Assembly: GCF_000350225.1 (NCBI RefSeq)
Contig: NW_005179170.1
Span: 1 to 64,000, forward strand
Source of the DNA: Chondrus crispus
Taxonomy: Eukaryota; Rhodophyta; Florideophyceae; Gigartinales; Gigartinaceae
Direction of reading: 5' to 3'
DNA: 64,000 nucleotides
Under the pieces are notes generated by a model, which saw only the letters and a program-made list of their open reading frames with translations, was not told where the DNA came from and did no database searches. Both the position numbers and the translations under genes were made by a program. How positions within the stretch are numbered: position 1 is the first letter of the stretch; each line of letters opens with the position of its first letter. Positions 20,701 to 33,542 of the stretch are shown here, piece after piece.

Positions 20701-23700
20701 TTTTTAGGAACTTCTGCTCGCTTCGCTTTCAATTTAGAATTCATGGTAGTCTGCACAACGCCATCTCGACGTCCTTATGTTTTTCAGACTTTCGAATGGG
20801 ATGATTGGAAACCGAACTGCACTCCTATGCCATTCGTCACTCGCGTCTTTTCCCAAAATGTGCACCTCGAGAAATCTCAGTACCTTGGTAACTTATTCCT
20901 TGATGTTGTGAAAATGAGAAGCGATACGCACCAGAGCGCCCTGGCGGCTCTTCTATATCGAGAAACTCTTCCTTCATTCGAATAAATACACACTCCGCCC
21001 CAGCGTTTCTCCAGAGTAATTTACCTTCACCCTTTCATAGATATCAATTGAATAATGGATTGCCTTTTAGAACAATTAATTGCGCTTGCTCTCACTTCAC
21101 ACGTAACATATTGTTCACCGTCGGAGTGTCAACCCTAGCCAGCGTTTCATGTTTTCCACTGAAGAAGAAATGGTGAAGGGAGGGGGGAGACTCTGCATAT
21201 TTATACGTATCAGCCGTTTCAAATTAACCACCTCGAAGTGGACAGAAGCTATAGTTACTACCGAGCATATTCGCAACAGAATTGTGAATCCATCAAACCA
21301 GCCCGAGAAATAGTCCGCCTCTTCAATGTGCGTTTATCTATTTCTGGAAAGTGCTCTTGAACGTTACTTTCCCAACCTGCATGTCACGTCTTTTAAGATA
21401 GTTAATCATCATAAAAGTATATTCTGTGAAGCAGTTGCAATGCGAGCGAGAGGAATCGTGATATCCAAAATTGAAATATCGTGTTTCTGTACGTTTTCGT
21501 GGCAGTTTATCACGCTTTCGACGTTTCAAACATGGATTACAGTCAAGTATCGCTAGAACGCACATAATAGCCTGTTTCTCATTCCATCAGAATACCGCTT
21601 CATTTCCCTATAACCTTTGGACGGCACACCGAGGATACAGTAAAATATAGAATACAGAATATATTGCGACGGTAGACCAGGCATATTGTACGTTATCTCT
21701 ATATTTTGCCCTCATGTCACTATGGACATGTGACTTGCAAATATGTCCTCGGAGCAACAAATCATCTCCAGGATGAGCGGACCCGCAACAATATTAGCAT
21801 GCCGCCGATGGAATACTTTCACGATTTGGGATGCTAAATTATTTACTGAAGTGAACAATTTAGAAAGTGTATTGTGTTGCTGCCGACTTCTAGTGTCTAG
21901 ACAACAAGTGACCTCATATGAGGCCACATTTCAACTTATCTTTTTTCGACCAGTGCTTGCTCGACAAGAAGGAAAAGATACTCACGCCACTGCGGATGAC
22001 TTCTGCGTGGCAGAAGGGTTGAGGTTGGTGAGATCTGCACGTCTTTTCCAGCCATTTTTAGAATATCTAAAACAGACGCTTTTTCGACAAACCTCAAAAC
22101 GTTATGTGTTGATATCTTCGAAACCAAAAGGCATGTTAAAAATGTTAACGGAGCAATGAAGCTTCATTGGATTCTTAATCTTTCTGTGTATTTACAACAG
22201 ATATCCCAATGTTTAGCAACATGTTATTACTGAGGGCATATTCGTTAGAGAAATAGTGCGCAAACTGACTTTTGTAAAGTTTCGATTTAATGTATATCTT
22301 TTTACAAAAAAAGTCGGCCTCATATGACGGCATGCCTGACGTCATGTGAGGTAAATAGCATGTCGCTTAGTATCTATCCGACCAGCGTTATCAAAACATA
22401 AAAAGCTGCGAATTTTAGTTTCAATTATTCTGTGATGGACTGACTCGTTTTAAAATGGTTGTGAAGGTAAAACCGAGTAGAAAGCACTCTAAGGAATGTC
22501 TCCATGCTGCTGATATAGAACTTGCTTTAAGAGAATTGCAAACTGTTAGCCAACGTTTTTTTGAAAAGCTTTATGTGCGTCAACGGATTTGTACTTGCTA
22601 GGATTTGCTGAGCATGTGCTTTACCTGTGATGGTAGACTTCTAGATGCAAGACTCGAATAAGCGTGGTTTGAGCTGTCTAGAAACCATGTAATAAGAATT
22701 GTCTTCAAATGAGGAGTACTGGTCTGATGAACACTAGTTTAGCGGTGTGCAGGGTTAATAAAATGTGGTTTTTGCAAAGGAATTCTTAAGTGGGACACAC
22801 TTGGGGTTGCATGTTGGGTTTCTCCAAGGGTTAGTGAGTGGTAATATCAGCCCCCATTCGCTTTCCCCGTCCGAATTCCGCGCCTTTTATAGATAGCGTA
22901 ACTGAACCTTAGAGTAATACAGTAGTACATGCTAGACTAAAATTAAATATCCCTTCAGTCTATAACTAATCTTCATACAAGCGCTTACGTCCTATCTTTC
23001 AATCCTCTCGACTATCCTCTTTAGTACTACTCGATACTGTATTCCCCCTTGACAAGTCTTTCAGGAATGACATAGAAACTATAGTGTAGTTCTGTGTCAT
23101 CCTTTGAGGAATAGAGCATTCAGTCTATTCGGGAAGGATACTCACAGTATATTTATACAGAGTATAGTTAGAAAGATATTAATACTGTGCTTGTACTTCA
23201 ACCGTCACAACTAGACACTAGTATAGTGAAATATTTTCAATTGGAGAAAATTCGCAAAGACGCGGACACTGTCTAAAACCCCAAACTGTTGTGTGGAAAA
23301 ACACGCGCATACGGTTTGGTCATCGTGAGGAAGCAAAGATTCCAAAATAACGACCTTTTTTATCTGAGAGTTGACATTGATATACCACAGATTAGTTGGA
23401 CATATGCCAAAACCCGACATTGCAGAATCTAAAAAAGACCACAATTTACTCCCCCAACATCCACCTAATCGTATGGTTAAAGCATCACCCCGAACATGAA
23501 TCGATCCATTAAATTTACATTATATTTCCAACACGGTAGATAATTTAAACTACAATGATGAGTTCCCATTATTCGAAGTATGTTTTCTGTATTAGGCCTG
23601 GTCTTGCCGTAAGTATTGAAGCGAACGCAAACTCGGTATGACGCAGTTTGACTCCAATATCAAACCAAGTCTCCTGTATTGATCAAGATGAGTCAAAATG

Positions 23701-23714
23701 TAGAGGATAAAACA
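17704..23714. other. AT-rich gene desert
   Basis: Six kilobases without a supported gene. It includes an assembly gap (19347-19446), one TACCCTTGAAGGGTA palindrome (20240-20254) related to the cluster near 45 kb, and an imperfect inverted repeat around 22319-22352 (CCTCATATGACG / CGTCATGTGAGG). Many GTACTGTAC-like short palindromes occur. A minus-strand frame around 18663-18995 has several cysteines (CLCMTSCQVG, SCTVDGC) but no recognisable domain. A 48-codon frame from 22455 (+) faintly recalls a transposase helix-turn-helix. Neither is strong enough to call. Confidence 0.5.
19347..19446. other. Assembly gap (100 N)
   Basis: Exactly 100 undetermined bases, the conventional scaffold-gap size, so the true distance is unknown. 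Confidence 0.99.
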
Positions 23715-24339
23715 TTATCCGCATACAGATTTAGATCTTTCAAGGTGACGAGAATCAAACCAACATTTTTGCACGTTAGCATCAGCTTTTGACGGCTGCC
23801 AATGCTCATAAGGGGTGTTTCTAGCGCCCAACGGCCACAACCCTGCACACTTCAATCCAGATTTGATATTTTGTGCCTTGAATGTATCTTGGAAGGCCTC
23901 ATAACTCATTTTCATATGTTAAAGACATATCAGGGTTTGTCTGGGCCCAATACGACGTTCTTGAAAAGGTTGCTTAGCTGAAGCTTGAACGGGCCAAACA
24001 CGATACCGTCTAAGGGTTGTGTCTTTCCTGAGGTATGCGCAGGTAGTGCATACGCAAATATATATTTATCACGAAGCAATATCAGCACGCATCTATCGCA
24101 GTACGCCTATAAACGTCATAAAAATATCACCATTGGGCCGTCCGTCGTAAGATCCTTCACGTTTACCATAAATAAACATGCCTAGTAGAAGAAATTCGTT
24201 GAGTAAACCACCCCTAGCTTTGATCGCAACGCAACAACGGAATGACGATGCAATTTGCTTGCAGAAGTCTCTGTTTCCCTCACACCGTTTCTCAGAGCAT
24301 GCCAAAACGGCATTCATTTCCATGCTCAGTACAATAAGA
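23715..24339 (-). pseudogene. pogo-like (DDE) transposase relic, C-terminal part
   Basis: Minus-strand fragments match the C-terminal half of pogo/Tigger-type DDE transposases: LPAHTSGKTQPLDGIVFGPFK recalls the family's LPPHTSHxLQPLDVGVFGPLK block, and YEAFQDTFKAQNIKSGLKCAGLWPLG recalls its AFTPENIRSGFRxTGIWPF block. The frame shifts at least once between the two blocks and carries stops, so it is inactive. The catalytic region upstream of the HT block is strongly degraded (TDGPM remains of the DG motif). Its N-terminal part lies at 34420-34897, because a chromovirus inserted at CATGG (24340-24344 / 34415-34419) split the gene. Being a plain DNA transposon relic it predates the retroelement insertion. 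TIRs were not found. Confidence 0.7.
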
Positions 24340-24344
24340 CATGG

Positions 24345-24902
24345 TGTGGTACCGCCCATCTTCCGGTGTAGATCGGGGTACAGACCCCTGCCCGTCGACC
24401 CCAGTCTCTCCTGGGAGACCAGTCCCGTCGAGGGACAACGCAGTGTGAACTGCAACAGCGTAGACCGGGGGCGCTGTGGTAGAGGAGGTAGAGATAGAAA
24501 GAGGAATAGAATAGGAATAGTCGTAAGGATAGCGAACCGATAGAAACATTGAAGGAATTAGGAAACGCGAACGAGGTTGGTAACATACACCCAAGATCGG
24601 ACGGGACCAAACTAAGGAAGGCAACCTGGCGAGGAGGCGTACCAGAGGCTAATCGTGGTAGCTCCAGAGGTCCAAGGCTTCCGGGTAATGCTTACTTTAC
24701 GAGGGGGAAGCTGGCACCGGCTGGTGGGGTAAAGAACCGCCGGTGACACTGTACTATAATTACTGTATGACTAATGTAAGGAGGGCTTACAGCCTCCACT
24801 CTAACATTGGATCAGTAAAACGGTTGGATCCAGAATCAGATCCACGACTGCCACCTGCACACATGTGACACCCCGACACGATTCCATATCCATTGTACCA
24901 CA
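24345..24902 (-). repeat. 3' LTR of the chromovirus
   Basis: 558 bp, same length as the other LTR and about 99% identical. It starts TGTGGTACC and ends GTACCACA on the plus strand. Confidence 0.95.
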
Positions 24903-24905
24903 CGT

Positions 24906-24919
24906 CCCCCTTCCAAGAT
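24906..24919 (-). other. Polypurine tract copy next to the 3' LTR
   Basis: Plus-strand CCCCCTTCCAAGAT (minus ATCTTGGAAGGGGG) lies 3 bp inside the 3' LTR, the position expected for the plus-strand primer of an LTR element. The identical 14-mer recurs at 26606-26619. Confidence 0.75.
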
Positions 24920-25491
24920 GTGAGTGCCCCGTGAAGCTTGACGCTCGCCCTTGAATACATTCGAAGGGTGTTGTGAAGGAGATCGTCATCCACCTCCCCC
25001 GACAACATTCTCCATGACCTACGGTGATGTGGAGAATGATCGCGGATCTGGGCGAGACAACCTGGTTACGCGCGGTTCCGCTTCCCCCAACTCCTCGTAC
25101 GAGGAGTTCAGTCGACGCGACCTCGGAGGTGGGGAGTCGGGAGTCGGGGAGTCCCCGACGCGGTCCGTCGGAGGTGGGACTGGGCCATAAGGATGGATCC
25201 GGACTCTCGGTTCTTGCCGCGCTCAACCGGAGCAGCACACCGGTTCCGCAACGCCGTTGAACGGCGTTTGGCTATTCTGAAGCCCATCGGTGTCCGATAC
25301 CGATGAACTGGCGCTTTGACATGGCGTACTAGCGTTTCGAGCGCGAGGAGCGATACATCGCTCGACTTCGGCAACTCCATCATGCCGAAGTCCTCCGCCG
25401 TCATGCGGAAGTGGATTCAGGGCTACTTGTGCATGAGCACCCCCTGGTCTTGCCAAGTCGGAACGAGACTCCGTAGGCGAAGAACGTCACA

Positions 25492-26490
25492 GTGGTTGAC
25501 CGGCAAATGGACATGCCGCTCACCGACCGGACGTTCGAGCGCAAGATGCGCCACAAGCACTCCCTGCTTGTCCCGACACATTGTAGGGAGGTTACTGCTT
25601 TGAACCGTAATTGTCTTGGAAGCAAGTATGTCAACCCTTCACACTGGTGGGCTGACGTCGAGGTCTCTTACGGGGATAGGACCGAAATGCCTCGGGCTGT
25701 GAAGTATCTGGGAAGCCGCCTGATGGCGGATCCCCTGGCTCTCGAGTGGAAACTTGTTCGCACCGAGTGGGCGGCCCTCATGGCTGCCAACGTGTTGTAT
25801 CAAGCGCGTGCCGGGTATATTCTCCAGATCTCTCCCATGCTACAGGAGAATATTCGTCTCTTGGGTGTTGGAAATATAATTCCCCACGCGCCGGACGACG
25901 CCGCGGACCTCGCTGCGGTTCTGCACGAGGTATGCGTAATTCGCTGGAATCGCTTCGCTGCTGAGAACCGGCAGCTCCCTCAGGAAACAGGGAGGTTCAC
26001 CCCTGGGTCTGAGGGCGGGAAATGGGTTGAGTTCGACCCCATGAGGTGGTGTACGAATCTCGATGATGACATGTATATCGAGATGGCGGACGATGATCGT
26101 CCCCTCGAGTCACTCGTAATGGGGACTCGCGTCTATGGGACGACGAATCATTTAGCTCAAATGAACTTGCCGCACGGACAACCGCGGGGAATCCGAGCCG
26201 TCTACGGCTCGGATTACTCCGCTCCTCGTCTTGGGAGGAGGAGTGGCGCGGTGTTGGGGAGCTTGACGTCCCAACGCCGCGGGGTTGCGAACGACGTTCT
26301 CGCCGCTCTCGTCTTGGAACGAGAAGGCTTGACAGCACTGCTCCGTGACAACGGGGTTCGCGGCAGGCCGACGATTATTGCTGTCCTCGATTTACTCCAG
26401 GGTCGATTGGAGAGCCCGCCGTCGCCCGTTCAAAGCGATGCGGGGCCAGCCGAAGCGGCTACCGACGGCTCCATAATGCGCGCTGAGTGA
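25492..26490 (+). pseudogene. Antisense reading frame within the chromovirus, unknown product
   Basis: A plus-strand frame of about 330 codons lies between the chromodomain end of pol and the 3' LTR, opposite to the element's own genes. Coding-like sequence appears to extend further upstream to about 25014 in pieces, so it looks broken. The visible product is rich in Arg, Leu and Asp, with segments such as HWWADVEVSYGDRTEMP and RFTPGSEGGKWVEFD, and resembles no retroelement domain I know. Extra antisense frames between pol and the 3' LTR are known from plant Ty3/gypsy elements of the Tat group (for example Grande and RIRE2), but not, to my knowledge, as a standard chromovirus part. It could be a captured gene fragment. 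Confidence 0.5.
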
Positions 26491-26605
26491 GCGCTGCAAG
26501 GATCGTTCATCTCGAGGTTCGTAGGGTAGTAGACGATCGTCAATAAAGGAACCTCAAGATTAATTCGTCGCCATATTTCCCTCGGTCGGAAATGCAGTGG
26601 ACCTT

Positions 26606-26619
26606 CCCCCTTCCAAGAT
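26606..26619 (-). other. Second polypurine-tract-like copy, internal
   Basis: Exact copy of the 14-mer at 24906-24919, placed about 20 bp beyond the end of the minus-strand pol frame. Together the two copies bracket the antisense frame. It may be an old plus-strand primer site or a duplication made when the antisense segment was acquired. Confidence 0.6.
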
Positions 26620-26637
26620 TGGCGTGCGTGCTGCCCT

Positions 26638-29600
26638 TCACTGAGGAGCGGGTTCCTCGGACACCGGTAAGGGGTCAAGTCCCTTGCGACGTCGAAAGCG
26701 GTTTATCACACCAATTGGTAGGTGTGATGGTGGTTTCCACGTGGCCGCCTCGGGAGGGTACCCCTCCCATCGAACGAGATACTTGTCCTGTTTGTCGTCA
26801 TGCTCATGGAGTTTGTCGATGACGTACTCGTCATCGGAGGTGTCGGCCTTCTTGCCGCCGACCTCCGTTTGTGGGGTCGACGGTCTCTGACTCGGGTCAT
26901 CATTCAGCCGAGCCTGCGCGGTTGGTATCGGTGCGTCTTCGGCTGTAGTCGCGTTCCGATAAGCCTGCTTCTCGCGGGAGCTCGCATTCCCGACAGCGCG
27001 GAGCACACGTGTGCTTCCGGGTGGATCTCTGCTTTGACCATCGACGTCAGCATTGTCGTCATCATCGGTCGTGACCATGTCCTCGTCTGTCGGGCGAGGG
27101 ACAAGAGCCGGGTCTTGTTGATCGGGATCCCTGTCCGGCATTGGAGCCGGTACAATGCGATCATACGACACTGTGTCTCGGTCGCCAACTCGTAAGATGA
27201 CGACAGTGCGATCGTTTGGCTTTACTGCCAACACTTCGAATGGTCCAATGGCCTTGGGGCGAAGTTTGTGGTCGTTCTCCCCCGGCCGGGGAGCTTCGCG
27301 TCTGAAACAGACGCCACCACCTGCCTTGAGGTGATAATTGACTGGCCTTACATGACGGTCAAAGTTCGCCTTGTAGCGGGCTTGCGCTTTCCGTAGGCGC
27401 TCACTTGCCGTGGTCATCAGTGCCCGTAACCTCGTCGTAAAGCGAAGACGAGCTTGCCATGGTGGTAAGCTTCCGTGGTCCACGGACTCGACATTTTCAA
27501 TGCAGAAGCTTGGCGGAGGTCGACTCAATACGAGATCATAGGGATTCATCCCTATCGCACGGTGCACGGTACAGTTGTAACCAAATGTCACATCTGACGA
27601 GAACGTGTCCTAATCCTTTCCCTCCTCCGTGCAAAGCGACCGGAGGGCAGAAAGGATTGTGCGATTAAATCGCTCCACCTGACCATTGGTTTGGGAGTGG
27701 TATGCCGAGGTGTAAGCATTACGAACGCCCATTATCGAGCATACGTTTTGGAAGAATTTTCCAGGGAACTGGCCCCCTCAATGTGATAGGAGGTAAGCAG
27801 GATTCCGTGTGGGAAGACCCATTTCTCGCAAAAGGCACGCGCCACCGTGAGGCCTGTCACGTTTGCGAGGGGCGCGGTCTGCGTCATCTTACTGTAGCGG
27901 TCAGACAAGACCAGCAAGTACCGATTTCCTCGGCTGGTTCTCGGCAATGGGCCGAGAATGTCGATGGCGACGTACTCCAACGGTATCGTTGCCGGGAAGA
28001 GTTTCATGAACGACGCATGGAGTCGCAACTTCACGCGTCCTTCGCGCACGGGGCACAATGCCTAACACAGTTGTAGACATCGACGCTCATCGACGGCCAA
28101 TAAAAGGTCCGTTGAGGCGCACTATACATACGCGAACCTCCCGGGTGACCTGCCGTTCGGGAGTAATGTGCCAAATGAAGCACTTTATCATGCAGGCTCT
28201 CGGGCAGGTACATCTGCCGTGTGTGGTCGCGTGATGAGACGCGGACGAGGACTCCTATATCATTGAACTCGTAGGGTGTTTGTGGTCCGTGGTCGAGCCG
28301 TGCTCGAATGCGTTGGCAAAAAGCGTCGTCCGCCTGTGCCCGGACGAGTTCCTCATAGGAGAGCGGGGATAGAGGGTCGGTACGTTCAACGGCGAGCACC
28401 TCCCCCCGGTTGACGAGTCTCTCGTTGAACAGGTCCTCGTCATCGACAATGTTCTCGTCGATGTGACAGCGTGGGTCGCTACCCGACCATGGGTCTACAG
28501 TTACCCGGTCGTCTTCGGATTTCACACAAAATCAGGGAATCTCCTCGTCCGTCGGGCCTTGCGTTTCGCCCGTAGTCTCCACACGGGACACAGCGTCCGC
28601 AACCGTGTTCTTCGCTCCCTTTTTGTACTCGAAGGAAAAAGTCGAATTCGGAGAGGCAAAGTCTCCACCTGGCCAATCGGCCAGTTGTGTCGGACGCCCC
28701 AAGAAGCCACTTGAGAGCTTGGTGGTCGGTGTACACTTGGAAATGAACGCACTGTACTGCTTTTCATCGAAGGAAGGCAGGTCGAACCCCTGTCTTTTGC
28801 ATAGAAGCGCGTTTAGCGGCGCCGCAATTCGTGCGAAGTTTGGCACGAAACGTCGGTACACGTTACACAGCCCCAAGAAAGACCGGAGCTGTGTCTGGTT
28901 GCGTGGGTCTTTGAATCCAGCGATGGCCTCGGTGTTCTTAGTCGCCACATGCAACTTACCTGGACGAATATTATGTCCCAGGTAGTCCACCGTTTGGAGG
29001 AAGAAATTACATTTCTTAAGTTTCAGGGATAACCCCGCGTCCCGCAAAACGGTTAGTACCTCCTTCACGTGTTGGAGGTGCTCCTCCAGGGAACTAGAGT
29101 AGACTATCACATCGTCTAGATATACCAGGCAGCTACGCTACCTGTACCCTGTGAGGAGGATATCCAGAGTTCGTTGGAACGTGGCAGGGGCGTTGCAAAG
29201 CCCGAAAGGCATCCGGCAAAACTGGTAACAACCAGCATGACACGTGAATTCCGTTTTATGCCGATCTTGGTCGGCTACTCGTATCTGCCAGTATCCACTG
29301 TTGCAATCCAACGTAGTGAAGAACTTGGTTTCGCCAAATGAGTCGAGACACTCGTCCATTCGTGGTAACAGATATGTGTCTTTTACCGTCAGGGCGTTGA
29401 GACTACGATAATCGGCACAAAATCGGAGGGAACCGTCCGATATCGGTACCAGTACTACCGGGCTCGCCCACTCTGAGCATACTGGTTCCATGACCCCTGC
29501 CTTCAGCATCTTGTCCACTTCGGACTGCTGAATTTCGCGCGACTTCGGGCCTGCGCGATACGGTTGACAATGTACCGGTCGCGTGCCTACTTGAAGGTCG

Positions 29601-30619
29601 ATACGATGCTTTGTCACCGTAACTGTCCCGAGCTCTCCGTTCCATATGGGTGAGAACGGCTTGAGCATCTGTTGGAAATTCTTCTGCATGGCAGAAGACA
29701 AGTGACCAAAGTCTACTTCATCCTCAGAAGGTGGAAGTTCGGCTTGCTTGGTGCCTTGATGCACGTCGCGGGGTGAATCTGCGAAAGACAGCGCAGCCCC
29801 CAGCCCCGCCTCCTCTTCGTTTCGAGGGGGGTTTTCGGAGTTGTTCTCGTTCGGGCCGGACAGCTCGACCGCGTAGACTGTCGTGGGTAACGGCATAGGC
29901 GTACCCAAGATCTGGTTCTTGACCAGAGTTTGCGGGGTTGTCGCGAAGTTTGCCACCCGTATGACAAACGGTCGCTTAGCGTGGACATCGCAGATGCCAT
30001 TGCTAAGGGCTACTAGCTGTTTCTTGTACAGCTGATTGCGGCACTCGGGGATATGAGTGCCCGATACGTTGGTCACTGCGGATTGGGGAGGAAGCACAAT
30101 GCGCTGTGCTACGCGTATCACGTTGTCCTGTGATGGTGGTGGAGGTACCGCGAGGGGCTCGTTCGTCCGAACCATTGTGGAGCGAACAAAGGCAGCTCGA
30201 CGCTTGATGGCCAGCTCCGTGCCGTCGTCGAGCACGACGACACGCCTTCTGATCCAGATGGACTCGGTGTGCGTGTCAATGAACGTACATCCGAGAATCG
30301 CGCCCACTCCCAGATGGCGGCAAACCACGAAGGGTTGAAGGGTCGTGAACGATCCAATCCGGATCGTAAGGGAAACAATCCCCAGAGTCGTTAGGCGATG
30401 CTTCGAGGCATTCGCTAAGTTAACGACTTGTCGATTACGGTCAAGCTCCGCAATCGTGCTGGCAGGCAGCATGTCGGCACAGATGAGGTTTGGTCCTGCA
30501 CCCGTGTCGAAGACGGTTAGCATCGCGACACAGTGGGACTGTGTGGAGCCTATGGAGGCCTCGACCTTGTAGTTGTACTTCGACAGTACGCATACGGGGT
30601 CGGCGAGGTACGTTTCCAC
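26638..30619 (-). pseudogene. Chromovirus pol region (PR-RT-RH-INT-chromodomain), fossil
   Basis: Minus-strand parts in order: an aspartic protease motif (DTGAGPN) near 30500; Ty3-type reverse transcriptase blocks near 29140-29450 (VLVPISDGSLRFCADYRSLN, MPFGLCNAPATFQ); RT thumb and RNase H through about 28530; the integrase zinc-binding HHCC region near 28040-28200 (HYSRTAGHPGG ... CVRHCAPC); the integrase core near 27730-28060 (AIDILGPLP); and the integrase C-terminal part with a chromodomain at about 26670-26835 (YLVRWEGYP). The domain order INT after RNase H plus the chromodomain is diagnostic of the chromovirus branch of Ty3/gypsy. The region is broken in several places and cannot encode a full polyprotein as it stands. 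Confidence 0.88.
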
Positions 30620-32089
30620 GGTCGTCCGTGGAGGTAGCCCATAAGGCCTGGTTTTGATGGATCTTACCGGGGGCGATGATTGCGGCTCCGGTTTACAGGG
30701 GCGATCTGGCGGCTCAGCAGGGGGACGGTTCTGAATCAGATCGCCACGGGTCAGTTTAACGACGCAGTGCTGTCGTCAACCCCTACGTTGGGGGGATTCA
30801 CCTTCGAAAGATGAATTTCCGAGGTGGCGGGTGTGGGTCCACCTGCGAAGGTAACGCCCTCCTCCGGCGTGCACTGTGCCTTCTCTTCCGCCATAGTCGC
30901 GGTCTTTCTCTGCAGGGCAAAGAGAGGCGGCGACCAACGCGTCGAAGGAACTCGGGCTGGGTCGGGTTGAGCTTTGCGAAATTGGCCTCCACCAAGTGGT
31001 AGAAATTCCGGTCGGAAGCGGGAGAGACTTCTCTCGCTAAGTGGCGACAGTTGGGGTTCTTATGCCCCAGGGCATAACACTCGTAGCATGTCCGAGGGGC
31101 GGTCAGGGGATACTTGCCATCCCGGCTGTTGATTCAACGGCGGCTTAGCGAACGAAGCGAGACGCGGGTTATCCATCCAGACAATCGCGTTAACCTCCTC
31201 AGGAACCATGAGGTGTGTCCCGGAAGGGACAATTGTTGACGACGAAGCATGTACGACGTCGTTTTGCAGCAGCTCCGCGGAGAGCGCAGATCCTGTCGGG
31301 GTTTGCAACGGGGGGCTCGGGTATCCCTGGTGCCCTTCCACATTGAGTATGTGGTTGACGTCGTCGCGTCCCCGGCCGCGACTGGGCAGCCGGTCGATGC
31401 GGTCACGCTTCGTCCTACCGTCCAGAAGGGCGCGGTGGGAGTCGCCCACTGCGGCTGCTTGCTTGACGCAATCGAGAAAGGTTCGCGGATGAGATGACTC
31501 GCGCTGCTTTTGCGCAAGAAGGGGCTTGATGGCAGGATTCAAACCCCTTACGAAGCGGGTGATGAGTTCCGTTTCGGAGAAAAAGCCGCCACATTCACGC
31601 GCGCGCTTTCGTAGGCGCCGCGCGAACGGGACCTCGGTCTCGTTGTCTTGCTAGACGGTCGCACAGAGTTTCTGTATAGCCTGCTCGATGTATAGATCCT
31701 TCGCATATGAACGAAGTAAGAAATGAATGGATCCTGGGTAAGTTTCGAACTCGCCGAGGCCGTCATCACCAAGCTCTTGATGCGCTTGGAACGCGTCCCT
31801 CGCGTCACCTTCCAGGAAATATGGAAGTGCCAGGAGGGCCGCTGCCTCCGAGATGCGATTTATATCGCATTGGTGCTTGAACATCGTCAAAAAGTCGATG
31901 ATCTTGAGCGGATTCGAGCCGTCGAATCTCTTATCCTGGAGTGTGCGTCCCAGGCGACGGACGTTGAATCCTGTCTCTGCCGTCACGTACTTGTCGCAAT
32001 GTGACGAGGTATTGAGGAGGCGATACCTTCTGCAGAAGGTATATTTCCAGCCTTCCGACACGTCGTGTCGTACATGTACGACACGACGT

Positions 32090-32710
32090 TGTAGTATAAC
32101 TACAAAAGAATTAGATTAGAAATTGGATCCGGCTTTGTAAGGCACGAACCTTTCAGACAGCCAGTACCACACGTGTACGGGGGGCACGCGCCCCCACGTG
32201 TACTATACGTGTACGACACGTATACAGTAAGCCCCGTCGGCTGACGATGCCGACTACAGTAGTGCGGCATAGTACAGTACGTACTGTACTAAGTTACGAT
32301 AGACTAATTTTACATTAAATAACGGAGCGGACCGGCGGCGGCGAAGGGAGACAAGCACGGACTTGTCCACGACCTACCGCCTAGGTCTGACTTCCAGCTT
32401 ATCCTAAGGAAGCTTCCGTTAGCTACCTTAAGGCGAGACCGAGCGCGGGTAGATGACGCCCGAGCACGCGAGAGAGCCTAGATCCACCTCCGCCCGTCAG
32501 CGTTGGAACGTAACCCAGCGCTGCTCCGGGGCGTCGAGGCGTAGATCGGCCCGCGCGTGCGCGCGTCCTCCCCCCGATCCCGCTCTACCACGCTACCTGG
32601 GCCCGTGCTCCGGTTTCGTTAGCTGGTCCGACTTCCCCCGTCTTCTGGTACGTACGGGTCTTCCAGGACTAAGCATACACCCCTATCCGTTTAGGGGTGT
32701 TTATGCTACA
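32090..32710. mobile_element. Solo LTR of a second LTR-retrotransposon family
   Basis: 621 bp bounded by TGTAGTATAA and TTATGCTACA (9 of 10 bases form an inverted repeat), with a 5-bp target duplication GACGT on each side (32085-32089 and 32711-32715). No coding capacity, and the sequence is unrelated to the chromovirus LTRs. Such structures arise by recombination between two LTRs of an integrated element. It is nested in the gag region of the chromovirus. The interior is rich in hairpins, for example around a GTACAGTACGTACTGTAC palindrome and a stem made of CACCCCT/AGGGGTG near 32682-32701. Confidence 0.85.
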
Positions 32711-33542
32711 GACGTGTCGGAAGGCCGGATTGGCAGGTTGAATTTCCTTCAATCCTCTCTGCTTCGGTCCCTTCCTCGGGGCTTGACGAGCGACATCGTC
32801 GAACTCCGTGTCATATGGGTCGGAGTCGGATGACTGGCGGCGCCACTCGTCGCCTTGGCGACGCACACGCGTCAGGGTATCCTCCGAGGATGACAGAACT
32901 GCGGTCCTGGAAGTTCGGCGATGGCGAGTCCCGCGAGGGACTCTCTTCTTCTTCGCAGCACGATCCGCTGTCGCGGCGAAGACTAACCCGTCATACTTGT
33001 GTTTTAGGCCCTCAACGGTGAGCTTCTGCTCATCAGCTCGTTTCTCGAGTCTCTGAACTTCAGATTCCAGCTTACGACAGTAAGTCGGAAGATTCGTTGT
33101 CACACGTACCCCGTTCGCTTCGGCTACGCCGGGGTCGGAGTAAATGCGTCCCTCAGCCTGTTGAAGGCGAGAAATGAGAGCATCCTCACGCAAGACGACG
33201 AATCGCGTGAGCTGGTCCCGGAGCGGCTCTTCGAGCAGCTCCCTCTGGGACTGGACTTCGATTGCCACGAAGTTTCTTATCTCAGTCCCGAGGGGGACGT
33301 CCAAAACGTTGGGCTCCCTGCTGTCAAGGGGGCTGGGTGCCGGCACTCCATCACGCAGGGTGCCTACTCCAGGGGGAGCTACTGTCTTCCCCCGGTTGGA
33401 GACATTCCCTAAGGCGGGGGAGACTGTTGGGACACACCAACTTCCCGCGTTTTTGCTCTCGTCTGCTGTTTTGGCAGCAGCGAGGTATGAGATCAGCCCT
33501 TCTCTAAAAGCCGTGAGCATCTCTCCAAGGTCAGTAGAATAT

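Noticed and set aside
22455-22601. 48-codon plus-strand frame with a helix-turn-helix look
   Set aside because: Similarity to a transposase HTH is faint and it is on the opposite strand to the pogo-like relic.
32050-32725. 676-bp fragment first read as a TIR DNA transposon
   Set aside because: The 15-bp inverted ends lie outside a better-defined solo LTR (TG...CA with GACGT duplications) and are explained by a palindromic insertion site.
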